Source of the DNA: JAAXHF01 sp963665955
Lineage (GTDB): Bacteria > Desulfobacterota > Binatia > Bin18
DNA: 64,000 nt
Direction of reading: 5' to 3'
NCBI GenBank assembly: GCA_965231765.1
Contig: OZ246887.1
Coordinates: 2,418,001-2,482,000 of the forward strand
The position numbers and the translations under genes were made by a program. Below are positions 31,337 through 39,971 of the stretch, one piece after another (positions within the stretch are counted from its first letter, which is position 1; each line of letters begins with the position of its first letter). The notes below the pieces were generated by a model. That model saw only the letters and a list, made by a program, of their open reading frames with translations. It did no database searches and had not been told where the DNA came from.

Positions 31337-32212
31337 CTACTCAGCCGTCGGCCCAATCCCTATCACGGTCGTGCGATGCATGACCCGGCGGTAGGTGGCT
31401 TTGTCCCACGGTCGGCCACGGTGCAGACAGCAGCGATTATCCCAAATGACAAAGTCCTTGGGCTGCCACTTGTGCGTATACGTGTATGGCGCTTGCACGG
31501 AGAATGCTGTCAGCTGTTTCAGAAGAGCCCGGCCTTCCTCAACGGGTAGACCTCGGATGCATGAGGCATGCGCTCCGGTGTAAAAGTTCTTTCGGCCATT
31601 AGCCGGATTGGTCCGGACGACGGCTTGCGGAACGGGCGGGGTCTCACGTTTTTGCTCTTCTGTCATCGCGGTCGGGTCAATCAAACTGCGCGAATAAGCA
31701 AAGTCGTGGATCGCGACATAGTGTTCAATGCGCCGCTTCAACTCTGCGGCTAAATCAACGTAGGCTGCGCGTTGACTCGCAAACTCAGTATCGCCACCGC
31801 TGAGTGGAACTTCTCGACCGGATAACATGGAAGCGGTGGCCGGTACACGTTTGAAGGAGCTGTCGGTGTGCCACATTTCATTGCCGGAGTTAAAGATCAT
31901 GCGTGTATCGGTCGGGGGGATAATGACGCCCTGTCGATCGAGATTGGAGAGAACAGCGATGGGGGTACCTGCTCCGGGATTTTGCACAACAGTTTTTTCG
32001 AGTCCAGGGAAATCGCCTAACTCTGCGAAGCGCTGGCTAAACCGAATCTGCTGCTCGTCAGTCATGTCCTGACCGTGGAACACCAGGACGGAGTACTCGT
32101 TGAAGAGCTTGACGACCTGGGTGATGTCCTCGTCATTGACTCCAGCTGCGATATCAATGCCGGAGATTTCTGCGGCAAATGCGTCGGTGAGTTGGCTAAA
32201 CGTGACAGTCAT
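31337..32212 (-). CDS. TauD/TfdA-family 2-oxoglutarate-dependent dioxygenase
   Basis: Fe(II)/2OG dioxygenase of 291 residues. The metal motif is WHTDSSF with His115-x-Asp117. The distal His is in CCLHRGRPWD, and the 2OG-binding Arg is probably in YRRVMHR. ERQ-type taurine contacts are not conserved, so the substrate is probably a carboxylate or a sulfonate-like catabolite rather than taurine itself. The start region reads MTVTFSQLTDAFAAEISGIDI, typical of this subgroup. Downstream on the same strand lie only R-M remnants. Upstream is a divergent small exported protein. Confidence 0.9.
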   Translation of the reverse strand: MTVTFSQLTDAFAAEISGIDIAAGVNDEDITQVVKLFNEYSVLVFHGQDMTDEQQIRFSQRFAELGDFPGLEKTVVQNPGAGTPIAVLSNLDRQGVIIPPTDTRMIFNSGNEMWHTDSSFKRVPATASMLSGREVPLSGGDTEFASQRAAYVDLAAELKRRIEHYVAIHDFAYSRSLIDPTAMTEEQKRETPPVPQAVVRTNPANGRKNFYTGAHASCIRGLPVEEGRALLKQLTAFSVQAPYTYTHKWQPKDFVIWDNRCCLHRGRPWDKATYRRVMHRTTVIGIGPTAE

Positions 32213-32357
32213 ACCGTGTGTCCTCGCTCGCGTCTTTTGGGCCTATATATACCGGATTGCGCATGCTGGGTACATGGGCGTGAGAGGAGCCCCGTCTATC
32301 GGTCTCTCGGAAAATCTGTAAGACTTGGACGCGAAATCTGCTACGGAGACGTCACCT

Positions 32358-32753
32358 TTGAAAAAAACATACATTCGGTCCCTCGTTGTATGGCTCCTGC
32401 TGTGCTGGCCTGCGGCGGGATTTGGGCAGCCTCAGAGACCACAGGATTTTTTGGCCATACCTGAGCCAACGTCAGAGTATGTGAAGTATGAGGGAACGCT
32501 GATCTGCTTTCGGTGCGATGTCGCAGCAACGCCCGGGAGCCGTGCGCGATGTGACAGAGAAGGCCATGCCGCATTGCTGAAAAGAGAAGGCGCGCATACG
32601 CAGAAGCTGTATGGCAGTAAACATTCCATCACCGAAAAACTCAGCTCGGAAGAATTGCACGGCAAAAAGGTAAAGATCGAAGGGATCTATGACAGCGAGA
32701 ACAATTGGCTCATGGTAGACAAGGTCGAGCTGGCAGAACGCGAAGACAACTGA
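32358..32753 (+). CDS. Small exported protein with a CxxC pair
   Basis: Protein of 131 residues starting at a TTG (KKTYIRSLVVWLLL follows) with GGAG 9 bp upstream. An upstream TTG at 32325 lacks one. A signal peptide ends near GFG/QPQ. The mature part is small and charged, with CFRCD and a later Cys (RARCD), then KKVKIEGIYDSENNWLMVDKVEL, which looks like an OB-like beta segment. The three Cys could bind metal or haem or form a disulfide. I do not recognise the family. It lies alone between divergent TauD and the GST-like gene. Confidence 0.65.
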   Translation: MKKTYIRSLVVWLLLCWPAAGFGQPQRPQDFLAIPEPTSEYVKYEGTLICFRCDVAATPGSRARCDREGHAALLKREGAHTQKLYGSKHSITEKLSSEELHGKKVKIEGIYDSENNWLMVDKVELAEREDN

Positions 32754-32945
32754 CTCAAGACCGCCCAAGACCGCTCTCTTGTGAGCCGCCAGGAGCCATA
32801 AGCGTTACACAAATTGCAATATTTGTCTGCAAAAATCATCCGCAAAATCGGTTGTCACCGATGCCAGCGATGCCAACGCCGTTGAAGCTTTGGCGAACCA
32901 AGCCCGGGCGGTGTTCGGCGGCGTCATCGAATGGTCAGGAGCACT

Positions 32946-33893
32946 ATGAATGAGCTGATTTTGCATCATTACGACATCTCCAACTTCTCCGAAAAAGTGC
33001 GCTTGATCTTAGGCTTCAAGGAGCTGAGTTGGTCCTCCGTTCAGATTCCGGCCACCGCCCCGAAACCGGACTATACACCCTTGACGGGCGGCTACCGCCG
33101 TACACCGGCCTTGCAAATTGGCGCCGACATCTATTGTGACACCCGTTTAATCGCCGATATCTTGGAAGAGATCGAACCGACTCCAAGCCTCTTCCCCGGT
33201 CCCAATCCCGCCTATACACGGGCACTCAGCGATGGCCTGGCCGCTTGGGCGGAGAGCCAACTGCTCTGGCCGCTCGCGCTGTATATCACTGGTATCAATG
33301 CAGATCGTTTCCCGACTCAATTCCACGCAGATCGTGCCCGCCTGCACGGCAAACCACCACCGAGCGTCGAACGGGTCACGGCCTCAGCTCGGAAAAATCT
33401 CGCTCAAATGCGGCCACATCTTTTGCGCCTGGGCGACCTCTTGTCTGGGGGACAGGCGTTCCTTCTGGGCGACCAACCAGGTCTTGCCGACTTCACTGCG
33501 TACCACATAATGTGGTTTCTGGAGACAATTGGCGGCCCCAGTGATTTACTCGATCAGCAGCCACACACGTCACAGCTGCGCGCCTGGATGGAGCGGGTGA
33601 ATGCAATCGGCCACGGCAATTCAACCGAAATGAGTCCACGCCAAGCGCTCGACTGCGCGCTGAATGCGGCACCTGCGGAATTACCTGCTCCACCAGACTA
33701 TGATGCGCCGGAGGGCGTCACGCTTGGCGACGCTGTTACAGTCAGTCCGTTAGGCGAGGACTCACCCGCTACTGGCCGCCTGGTCTATCACGACGACGAC
33801 CGCATTGTGTTGCGCTGTACACACCAGCGGGTTGGTGAAGTCAACGTGCATTTCCCCAGGATTGCCTATCGGGTTCGTCGTGGTATGCAATAG
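32946..33893 (+). CDS. Glutathione-S-transferase-like protein with a C-terminal extension
   Basis: Protein of 315 residues. An N-terminal thioredoxin-like domain spans 1-78 (HHYDISNFSEKVRLILGFKEL, RRTPALQIG, cis-Pro and DTRLIADIL). An all-helical GST C-domain spans about 90-210 (FLLGDQPGLADFTAYHIMWFLE). An extra segment of about 90 residues (225-315) contains LGDAVTVSPLGEDSPATGRLVYHDDDRIVLR, which looks like a small beta-barrel. This tail is not part of standard GSTs. The substrate is unknown. The ATG at 32946 has CAGGAG upstream. An LLM gene follows after 54 bp, suggesting co-transcription. Confidence 0.85.
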   Translation: MNELILHHYDISNFSEKVRLILGFKELSWSSVQIPATAPKPDYTPLTGGYRRTPALQIGADIYCDTRLIADILEEIEPTPSLFPGPNPAYTRALSDGLAAWAESQLLWPLALYITGINADRFPTQFHADRARLHGKPPPSVERVTASARKNLAQMRPHLLRLGDLLSGGQAFLLGDQPGLADFTAYHIMWFLETIGGPSDLLDQQPHTSQLRAWMERVNAIGHGNSTEMSPRQALDCALNAAPAELPAPPDYDAPEGVTLGDAVTVSPLGEDSPATGRLVYHDDDRIVLRCTHQRVGEVNVHFPRIAYRVRRGMQ

Positions 33894-33947
33894 GCAAAAA
33901 TCGGAGATTGGGTTGGCTATCCCGAAGACATTCATAAGGAGACTGAG

Positions 33948-35027
33948 ATGAAATTTGGCATCTGTGTTGCCACTAAAATTGACGACTGGCAGCTGATCAA
34001 AGAGGCTGAGGATCTTGGCTATGACTGCGCGTGGGTACCGGACTCACAGATGATCTGGTCGGACTGCTATGCCACGCTGGCGTTGGCGGCTTACCATACG
34101 TCGCGGATTCAACTCGGCACCGGCGTTGCCATTCCAGGGACGCGGATTGCGCCGGTGACCGCTCATTCGATTGCGTCGATTAACCGCCTTGCGCCTGGCC
34201 GGGTCTTCCTTGGCGTTGGCACCGGGCATACGGCCATGCGGGTGATGGGCATGGAGCCGATGAAAATTCGAGACTTTCGGGAATATCTCCGGGTTATCAA
34301 AACGCTCCTGAGCGGAGAAGAAGTTGACTACACCCGAGACGGAGAAACGCGGACGATCCGTTTCCTGCATCGTGATCTCGGCTTTATCAATCTTGATGAT
34401 GCCATTCCAATCTATGTTGCGGCCAACGCGCCACGCGCACTCAAAGCCGTTGGAGAGTTTGGGGACGGTCTGGTCTTTTTTGGCGAACAACCGGACCGAG
34501 TCCATAGCTATCATCTCCCCTTAATACGAGAAGGCGCGCAACGGGTCGGACGCAGCCTGAATACAGATTTTCGTATGGCAACATTCAATACTGCCGTGGT
34601 GCTTCAGCCTGGGGAGGCGGTCAATTCAGAGCGGGTCATTGACGAATGTGGCTCGATGGTGTCGTGCATTCTGCATTATGTCTACGAGATCTACACAAAA
34701 ACACCGAGCGAAGAGGTCGTGCCCCAATATTTCAAGCCGATCTGGGAAGAGTATTGCGCCTATGTGGATGCCATGCAGACGCCACGAGAGAAGCGCTATA
34801 TGCAGATACATAATGGCCACTGTACCTTCTTAGTCCCGGAAGAGCGGCGCTTCATCACCGCTGAGGCGATACAGGGTTCGTGCCTGGTCGGTGAGCCGGC
34901 CGAGATTATTAATAAGGTTCGGGAGGCGGAGAAAGCAGGCCTGCAAGAAATTACCCTGCTTCCACCCATGGCGTCTGCACGTAAGGTATTTGGAGACTTT
35001 GCTGAGCACGTGATCAAAGCCTATTAG
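33948..35027 (+). CDS. LLM-class flavin-dependent oxidoreductase
   Basis: Luciferase-like TIM-barrel oxidoreductase of 359 residues. Characteristic are the N-terminus MKFGICV, EDLGYDCAWVPDSQM, LGTGVAIPGTRIAP, RVFLGVGTGHTA, and the insertion-region segment IPIYVAANAPRALKAVGEFGDGL. The C-terminal GSCLVGEPAEIINKVREAEKAGL is also typical. The fold is used by F420-dependent reductases and FMNH2-dependent monooxygenases. The cofactor cannot be fixed by eye, although IPIYVAANAP/GEFGDG resembles the F420-type. A CATAAGGAGA site precedes the ATG. Confidence 0.9.
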   Translation: MKFGICVATKIDDWQLIKEAEDLGYDCAWVPDSQMIWSDCYATLALAAYHTSRIQLGTGVAIPGTRIAPVTAHSIASINRLAPGRVFLGVGTGHTAMRVMGMEPMKIRDFREYLRVIKTLLSGEEVDYTRDGETRTIRFLHRDLGFINLDDAIPIYVAANAPRALKAVGEFGDGLVFFGEQPDRVHSYHLPLIREGAQRVGRSLNTDFRMATFNTAVVLQPGEAVNSERVIDECGSMVSCILHYVYEIYTKTPSEEVVPQYFKPIWEEYCAYVDAMQTPREKRYMQIHNGHCTFLVPEERRFITAEAIQGSCLVGEPAEIINKVREAEKAGLQEITLLPPMASARKVFGDFAEHVIKAY

Positions 35028-35056
35028 CGCTCTGACCGAAGAAAGACTAGGTCTAC

Positions 35057-35155
35057 ATGAAAAAATCAAAAGCAAAAACCCAGCGCTTAAGCGCCTATCA
35101 GCATATCATTTGGGACTGGAATGGAACTCTAGCACTTACTGATTCGCCCGCTTGA
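35057..35155 (+). pseudogene. HAD-family phosphatase, N-terminal remnant
   Basis: A 32-codon frame starting ATG at 35057 reads MKKSKAKTQRLSAYQHIIWD then WNGTLA. IIWDWNGTL is the motif I of HAD hydrolases (Asp nucleophile, here DWNGT). Normal homologues continue for 200 or so residues, but the similarity ends at about 35135, exactly where the 3' end of the small membrane-protein gene begins on the other strand. The gene seems to have been cut there by a deletion or rearrangement. Confidence 0.6.
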
Positions 35156-35390
35156 TACGATTGATCGCCCGGCGACAGGCTGTTTGGTCGCTAATACCAG
35201 GAGCACGTTTCTTTTCGGCAGCGATGAGCCGAGCGACTTGCTGACGATCGTTGAGGCACATGTTCAATAACGCCTTATACGTAGACGTGCTCCTCCCCCT
35301 AGACAATCCGAACCACTTGCGTCTGTTCCGAAATCCAAGATACGCAATCACAACCAAAAGGATGAACCCTAATTCAACAGGCATGGGCAT
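35136..35390 (-). CDS. Small membrane-anchored hypothetical protein
   Basis: Protein of 84 residues. A single N-terminal membrane helix (ELGFILLVVIAYLGF) is followed by a very basic cytoplasmic tail (RNRRKWFGLSRGRS, later KKRAPGI and RRAINRIKRANQ). The tail contains a helix with NDRQQVARLIAAEKK. I do not recognise a family. Codon usage looks ordinary, and an unbroken frame with a membrane helix supports a real gene. It abuts the HAD remnant. Confidence 0.45.
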   Translation of the reverse strand: MPMPVELGFILLVVIAYLGFRNRRKWFGLSRGRSTSTYKALLNMCLNDRQQVARLIAAEKKRAPGISDQTACRRAINRIKRANQ

Positions 35391-35477
35391 CCTTCTATTA
35401 TGACCAGAGAACAGCCGACAACAAACAGAATCGGAGAAGAGAACAGATATTTTAGATTGATGAGAACCTATAATGCA

Positions 35478-36554
35478 TCAACGGGCCCATGATGCCTGGC
35501 GTAAAGCTGGCAACACTTCCTGGTTAAACAGCCGGTCATGCAACGTCAAATGAAAACAATCGACCCCCAACTCGTGGAACTCGCGCATCCGCTGCAAAAT
35601 CGTGTCGGGACTGCCGATCAAGCGACTAGCGAGACCTTCATTGCTATCCAAATGTGTCAGTGGATCATCACTCGGCTCCCACATGCCATGCGCTCCGCTG
35701 ACTTTCTGCTGACGGCGGGCAACCATGGCTGTATCTTGGGCATTGATCATGGCCTGAATTGCGGCATCGGCTTGCGCATCCGTCTCGCGACAGAGTGGAA
35801 TCGAATATACGGCAAAACGCACGTTTCGCCCCGTTTCTGCCGTGCGTTTGCGGACGGTCTGAATGATCCGGCCTATCTTCTCCGGCCTGCCGCCATTCAG
35901 AAACATCCAATCCGAGTGCTGGGCGGCCATATTCATAGCGGCAGCTGATTGCCCGCCTTGAAAGACTTCTAGGTGCGACGAAACAGGCCGCGGCTCTAGT
36001 CGTAAACCCTGCACCTGATAAAAACGCCCCTCATACGTCAGCTCTTCCTGTCTCCACGCGCCTTGCAAAATCTCCAGGAACTCCGTGGTCCGGGCATACC
36101 GCTTATCGTGCTCAATGAGTTCGGCTCCGTACATGCCAAACTCCGCCTCGTGCCAGCCAGAGGTCACATTAATCGCCCAGCGTCCCCCCGTTAGCCGATC
36201 CAAGGTCGCGCCCCATTTGGCAATTGGTGCAGGCAGAAAAAATCCCGGATGAATCGCCGTAATCAAACGGATACGTTGGGTTTGGGCAGCGTAAAAAGCT
36301 GTCATCGCCAGACAGTCGTAGCTGGAACCCTCAATTTCCTGGCCACTGCCCCACCAACGCTGGGCAACCAGCAAGTAATCGATACCAAGCGCTTCAGCAG
36401 CTTGCACTGGAGTCAGGAGCTGATCGGTCAACGGTGTACCGGAGAGTTCAGCCAGGCTGGGTCGGCTGAGATTGGACGCTGAGTCTTTTCTCATTGTCAG
36501 TTGGGGAATAGCTAGGGCGGTTGGCGCCCAGGTACACGTCAGAATACAACCCAT
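35478..36554 (-). CDS. LLM-class flavin-dependent monooxygenase (SsuD-like)
   Basis: Protein of 358 residues of the alkanesulfonate-monooxygenase-like branch. Features are LGIDYLLVAQRWWGSGQEIEGSSYD (substrate/flavin region), LITAIHPGFFLPAPIAKWGATLDRLTGGRWAINVTSGW typical of SsuD/DmoA/RutA-like enzymes, and EVFQGGQSAAAMNMAAQHSDWMF. It would use FMNH2 supplied by a separate reductase. No reductase gene is adjacent. The ATG at 36554 has AAGGAGAGG upstream and is preferred over a longer frame. The 186 bp to hsdR hold only a weak 62-codon frame. Confidence 0.88.
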   Translation of the reverse strand: MGCILTCTWAPTALAIPQLTMRKDSASNLSRPSLAELSGTPLTDQLLTPVQAAEALGIDYLLVAQRWWGSGQEIEGSSYDCLAMTAFYAAQTQRIRLITAIHPGFFLPAPIAKWGATLDRLTGGRWAINVTSGWHEAEFGMYGAELIEHDKRYARTTEFLEILQGAWRQEELTYEGRFYQVQGLRLEPRPVSSHLEVFQGGQSAAAMNMAAQHSDWMFLNGGRPEKIGRIIQTVRKRTAETGRNVRFAVYSIPLCRETDAQADAAIQAMINAQDTAMVARRQQKVSGAHGMWEPSDDPLTHLDSNEGLASRLIGSPDTILQRMREFHELGVDCFHLTLHDRLFNQEVLPALRQASWAR

Positions 36555-36740
36555 GGCCTCTCCTTCAAACAGTTTCCTCACGAAACAAATCTGCCGAAAT
36601 GCCCAGTCTGTATCTCTGCGGAATCGCATTTCCAGCAGTATTGCGGGGGATCATATCGCCAATTTCACCGTCGAGGACAGCCCCCATCGGACAGATCCTT
36701 TCAAATCCTTTTTTGCCAACCTGAGTCGACAAAATATCCC

Positions 36741-39700
36741 CTACGCGGCCCACTTCCTATCCGTACTGGCATAGTCGAGCATCCGCTCAAAAACATTGTC
36801 ACATTTCTCTTTGAATAAGACGCGATCGTAGGTCTCAGGCAGATTCTTATCTAACACTTGCTCAACAGCGGTGCGGACAATTTTTTGGCTTTGGGAATCC
36901 TTATACCAATCTTGGACCAAGACCTTGGGGGCTTCTTCCAATAGACGATGCAGCAATGATTTGGCTGCGAGTTTGACCTTTTGGGTTTCGTCTTGGGTCA
37001 TGCGGTCTTTTTTTAACAAGTCAAAGAGTTCCAGCTCGTCTTCGCTTAAGCCTTCGCGGACGTGACGTTGGTCTTCCTCCTGCATCTCCTTGAGAAAATT
37101 CATGAGTTCTTCGTAGGCATTCTCGGCGGACGAACCACCCGCATTATAGGCCTCAATGATCTGTTGCAGGCGCTGGGCAAAGTCGGCTCGGGTGATGTTT
37201 TGCTGGAGCATCTGTTCGAGCTTGCGTTCAATAAACGCCCGTAGGTCGGCTATTTCGATGTTCTTGTAGATCGCCTGCTGAAAATCTTCTTTCAATTTTT
37301 TGAAGTTGATTTTGCTGAGATCCCAGGTTTTGCCTTTTTGAACCATCTGGTACTCGGCACTGTGCTCTAGTACGGCAAACTTTTCAGCATTATCGACGAC
37401 CACGCTTTCGTCCAACAGCTCACCAATGCGCAGGCTCAGCGCGCTGATATCCTGCTGGTCAATTTTGCTCTCAACGATGCCGCGCAGATACTGGAAAACA
37501 GCAACAGGCCGGACCGCATCTCGGCCGAGAATCTCTGGCTTGCAGGCTTCGTACAACGACGAGATGGTATTTTCATACACGTTAAATGCTTTGCGCCACT
37601 CGTCTTTGCTGAGCAAGATGTCCGCAAACGCTTCAAGTCGGCTGAGGTTCTCAAACACCTTCTGGCTACCGAGGACTTCGTCGAGCGCAATATCTTTCTC
37701 ACGGCAGAAGGCCAACCCGTGCTGAATAGCTTCTTCGAGTAGCCGAAATAGTTCAGCTTTCTCCCTGACCGGTGGTGCGTCCAGCCCTTCCTCACCTTGA
37801 GCATAGTCTTTGAGCGCCTTCTTCATGTTGCGGAAGACGTTGTAGTAGTCGATGATTTCGCCGTTGATTTTGGACTTGCCGTTGATTTGCCATGAAGTCA
37901 CTCGGTTGGCGCGAGCGATGGTCTGCATCAGGGTGTGGTCTTTCTGGGGCTTATCCATATACAGGGTGGACACCGTCGGCGCGTCAAAGCCAGTCAGCCA
38001 CATGGCGCACACAAATACGAGCTGGAGTGGATGGGCTGGGTCTTTAAAATTGTCCTCGACATCAGCAGTGTTCTTATCCAGGCGGTTCATACGCTCGCGG
38101 TGGGGTTTGATGTCGAGGCCGTGTTGTTTGAACGTGTCTTCTTCACCAGCGTCTTCGCTGATGACGACGGCCATCTCGACCGTTCGCATGTAGTCAACGA
38201 TCTTTTTCAGGCGGGCTTTTTTAATATCGTTGCTGGATTTTTGAATCTGTCTGCGTAGGTCTCTGAGCCGCGCTTTCCACAGCCGTTGGACTTTGTCATA
38301 CATCCGGACAGCGGTGAATTTGTCCAGCGTAATGACTAGCCCTTTGCCCAGATAGCCGCGACGCGGGAAGTGGAAGACAATGTCTTTGGCGATCGTCTCT
38401 AGGCGGTCGTCGCGTTTGATGACTTCGATCTCACGGGCGAAACGTTTTTCGAGTTTGGCTTGCTGAGCATCGTCGAGATTTTCGTCTTCCAGAATCTCAT
38501 AAAATTCTTCGCTCAGGTCTTCATTCTGAATTAAGACTGAAGGCACACGCTTTTCATAGAACAGCGGCACGGTCGCGCCGTCATCCATTGACTGCTGAAA
38601 GTTGTATTCAGAGACGTAATCTCCGAACCAGGCATTCGTTTTACGGTCGCGGCCCAGCAACGGAGTGCCGGTAAAGGCCAAGTACTGCGCGTTGGGTAGA
38701 CCCGCACGCATATTCTCAGCCAGCGATTTGTACTGGGTGCGGTGCGCCTCATCGACGATGACAATAATGTCGTCACGATCGGACAGCAGCGGATATGTCT
38801 TGCCTTTGGTATAGCGGAATTTGTGAATGAGGGTGAAGACCAGGCGCTTGTTCTGGCCCAGGAACTTGCGCATCTCGGCGCTGTCTTTGGGCTGGGCGGC
38901 TTCAGCTTTGGTGACTGTGCCAGTGTTGAGGAAGTTTTTGTAGATCTGGCCGTCGAGGTCTTCGCGGTCGGTAATGACGACAAAAGTAAAATTGCCCGGC
39001 TGTTTACGGAAGATTTTACGGGCATAGAAGATCATCGAAAAGCTTTTGCCCGAACCCTGGGTGTGCCAGAAGACGCCAAGTTTGCCCTGCTTCTGTTTGC
39101 GCTGCTGGAAGCCTGCATAGGCGGTATTCACGCCGATGAACTGATGGTTTTGAGCAATGATCTTTTGGTGCTCCCCGTGGTACAGGACAAAGTTCTCAAC
39201 ATAATCGAGCAGCCGGGCTTGCGTACACACACCAGCAACGGCACGTTCGAGGCTGGTCCCTTGTTCGCGGATTTTATCGCGGTCGATTTTTTCTTTTTCG
39301 TCATCTGCCCGTAGCCAGGTAAAGAAGTGCTCCCATTCTGAGGTGATGCTGCCAACACGCGTTTCCATCGCGTTGGACACAACGCAAAAGGCGTTGGTCA
39401 GAAACAGCTGTGGGATGTCGGCTTTGTAGTTGGTCAGGTTATCGTCAAAGGCGGTTTTGAGTTTGACGTTGGAGTTCTTGAGTTCAATGAACACCAGTGG
39501 GATGCCGTTGATGTACAGCAGGACATCCGGGCGACGATAGCGGCGCTCGCCTTTGATCCACAGTTGGGAGACGGCCAGGTAACGGTTTTCATCGGGATTG
39601 TTGAAGTCGATCAGTCGCAGGCGTTCGTGTTGGTTTCGACCTACGGTATTCTCAAACTCGACTGGGATGCCGTCGCGAATCAAGCTGTCGATTTCACGGT

Positions 39701-39971
39701 TGGCGGCAATGAGCGACATGGCCTGGCGTTTGGCGGTGAACTTAGTCAGTGCTTCGTCTCTGGCGGATTCGGGAATGCTGGGATTGAGGCGGACGCTTGC
39801 TTCTTTGAGCCGGTCGGTGAAGATGACATCGTGTTTGTCGGTACGGCCTGATCCGTCGTTTAGATCGTCAGGATCTGCCGTGTAGCAGTCGAGCACGTCA
39901 AAACTGTGCAGATGTTGCAGGTTTTGGAGCAGGGCTTGCTCAATGTCGTCTTCGGAAATGAAATTAGGCAT
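36741..39971 (-). CDS. hsdR: Type I restriction enzyme R subunit
   Basis: DNA-translocating and cleaving subunit, 1076 residues. The N-terminal nuclease domain shows the PD-(D/E)xK pattern RRPDVLLYINGIPLVFIELKNS. The helicase motor has Walker A HTQGSGKS, motif II VDEAHRTQ, FTGTPLLG and the C-terminal motor segment LVFVCAMWLTGFDAPTVSTLYMDKP. The C-terminal region is helical and binds the HsdM/HsdS core. The ATG at 39971 overlaps the hsdS stop by 8 bp; upstream codons in frame lie within hsdS. All R-M genes are on the minus strand in the order M, accessory gene, S, R. Confidence 0.95.
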   Translation of the reverse strand: MPNFISEDDIEQALLQNLQHLHSFDVLDCYTADPDDLNDGSGRTDKHDVIFTDRLKEASVRLNPSIPESARDEALTKFTAKRQAMSLIAANREIDSLIRDGIPVEFENTVGRNQHERLRLIDFNNPDENRYLAVSQLWIKGERRYRRPDVLLYINGIPLVFIELKNSNVKLKTAFDDNLTNYKADIPQLFLTNAFCVVSNAMETRVGSITSEWEHFFTWLRADDEKEKIDRDKIREQGTSLERAVAGVCTQARLLDYVENFVLYHGEHQKIIAQNHQFIGVNTAYAGFQQRKQKQGKLGVFWHTQGSGKSFSMIFYARKIFRKQPGNFTFVVITDREDLDGQIYKNFLNTGTVTKAEAAQPKDSAEMRKFLGQNKRLVFTLIHKFRYTKGKTYPLLSDRDDIIVIVDEAHRTQYKSLAENMRAGLPNAQYLAFTGTPLLGRDRKTNAWFGDYVSEYNFQQSMDDGATVPLFYEKRVPSVLIQNEDLSEEFYEILEDENLDDAQQAKLEKRFAREIEVIKRDDRLETIAKDIVFHFPRRGYLGKGLVITLDKFTAVRMYDKVQRLWKARLRDLRRQIQKSSNDIKKARLKKIVDYMRTVEMAVVISEDAGEEDTFKQHGLDIKPHRERMNRLDKNTADVEDNFKDPAHPLQLVFVCAMWLTGFDAPTVSTLYMDKPQKDHTLMQTIARANRVTSWQINGKSKINGEIIDYYNVFRNMKKALKDYAQGEEGLDAPPVREKAELFRLLEEAIQHGLAFCREKDIALDEVLGSQKVFENLSRLEAFADILLSKDEWRKAFNVYENTISSLYEACKPEILGRDAVRPVAVFQYLRGIVESKIDQQDISALSLRIGELLDESVVVDNAEKFAVLEHSAEYQMVQKGKTWDLSKINFKKLKEDFQQAIYKNIEIADLRAFIERKLEQMLQQNITRADFAQRLQQIIEAYNAGGSSAENAYEELMNFLKEMQEEDQRHVREGLSEDELELFDLLKKDRMTQDETQKVKLAAKSLLHRLLEEAPKVLVQDWYKDSQSQKIVRTAVEQVLDKNLPETYDRVLFKEKCDNVFERMLDYASTDRKWAA

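Noticed and set aside
36565..36753. 62-codon minus-strand frame between hsdR and the SsuD-like gene
   Set aside because: It overlaps the hsdR stop, has no recognised domain and no clear ribosome-binding site. It reads somewhat like protein, so a decayed gene cannot be excluded.
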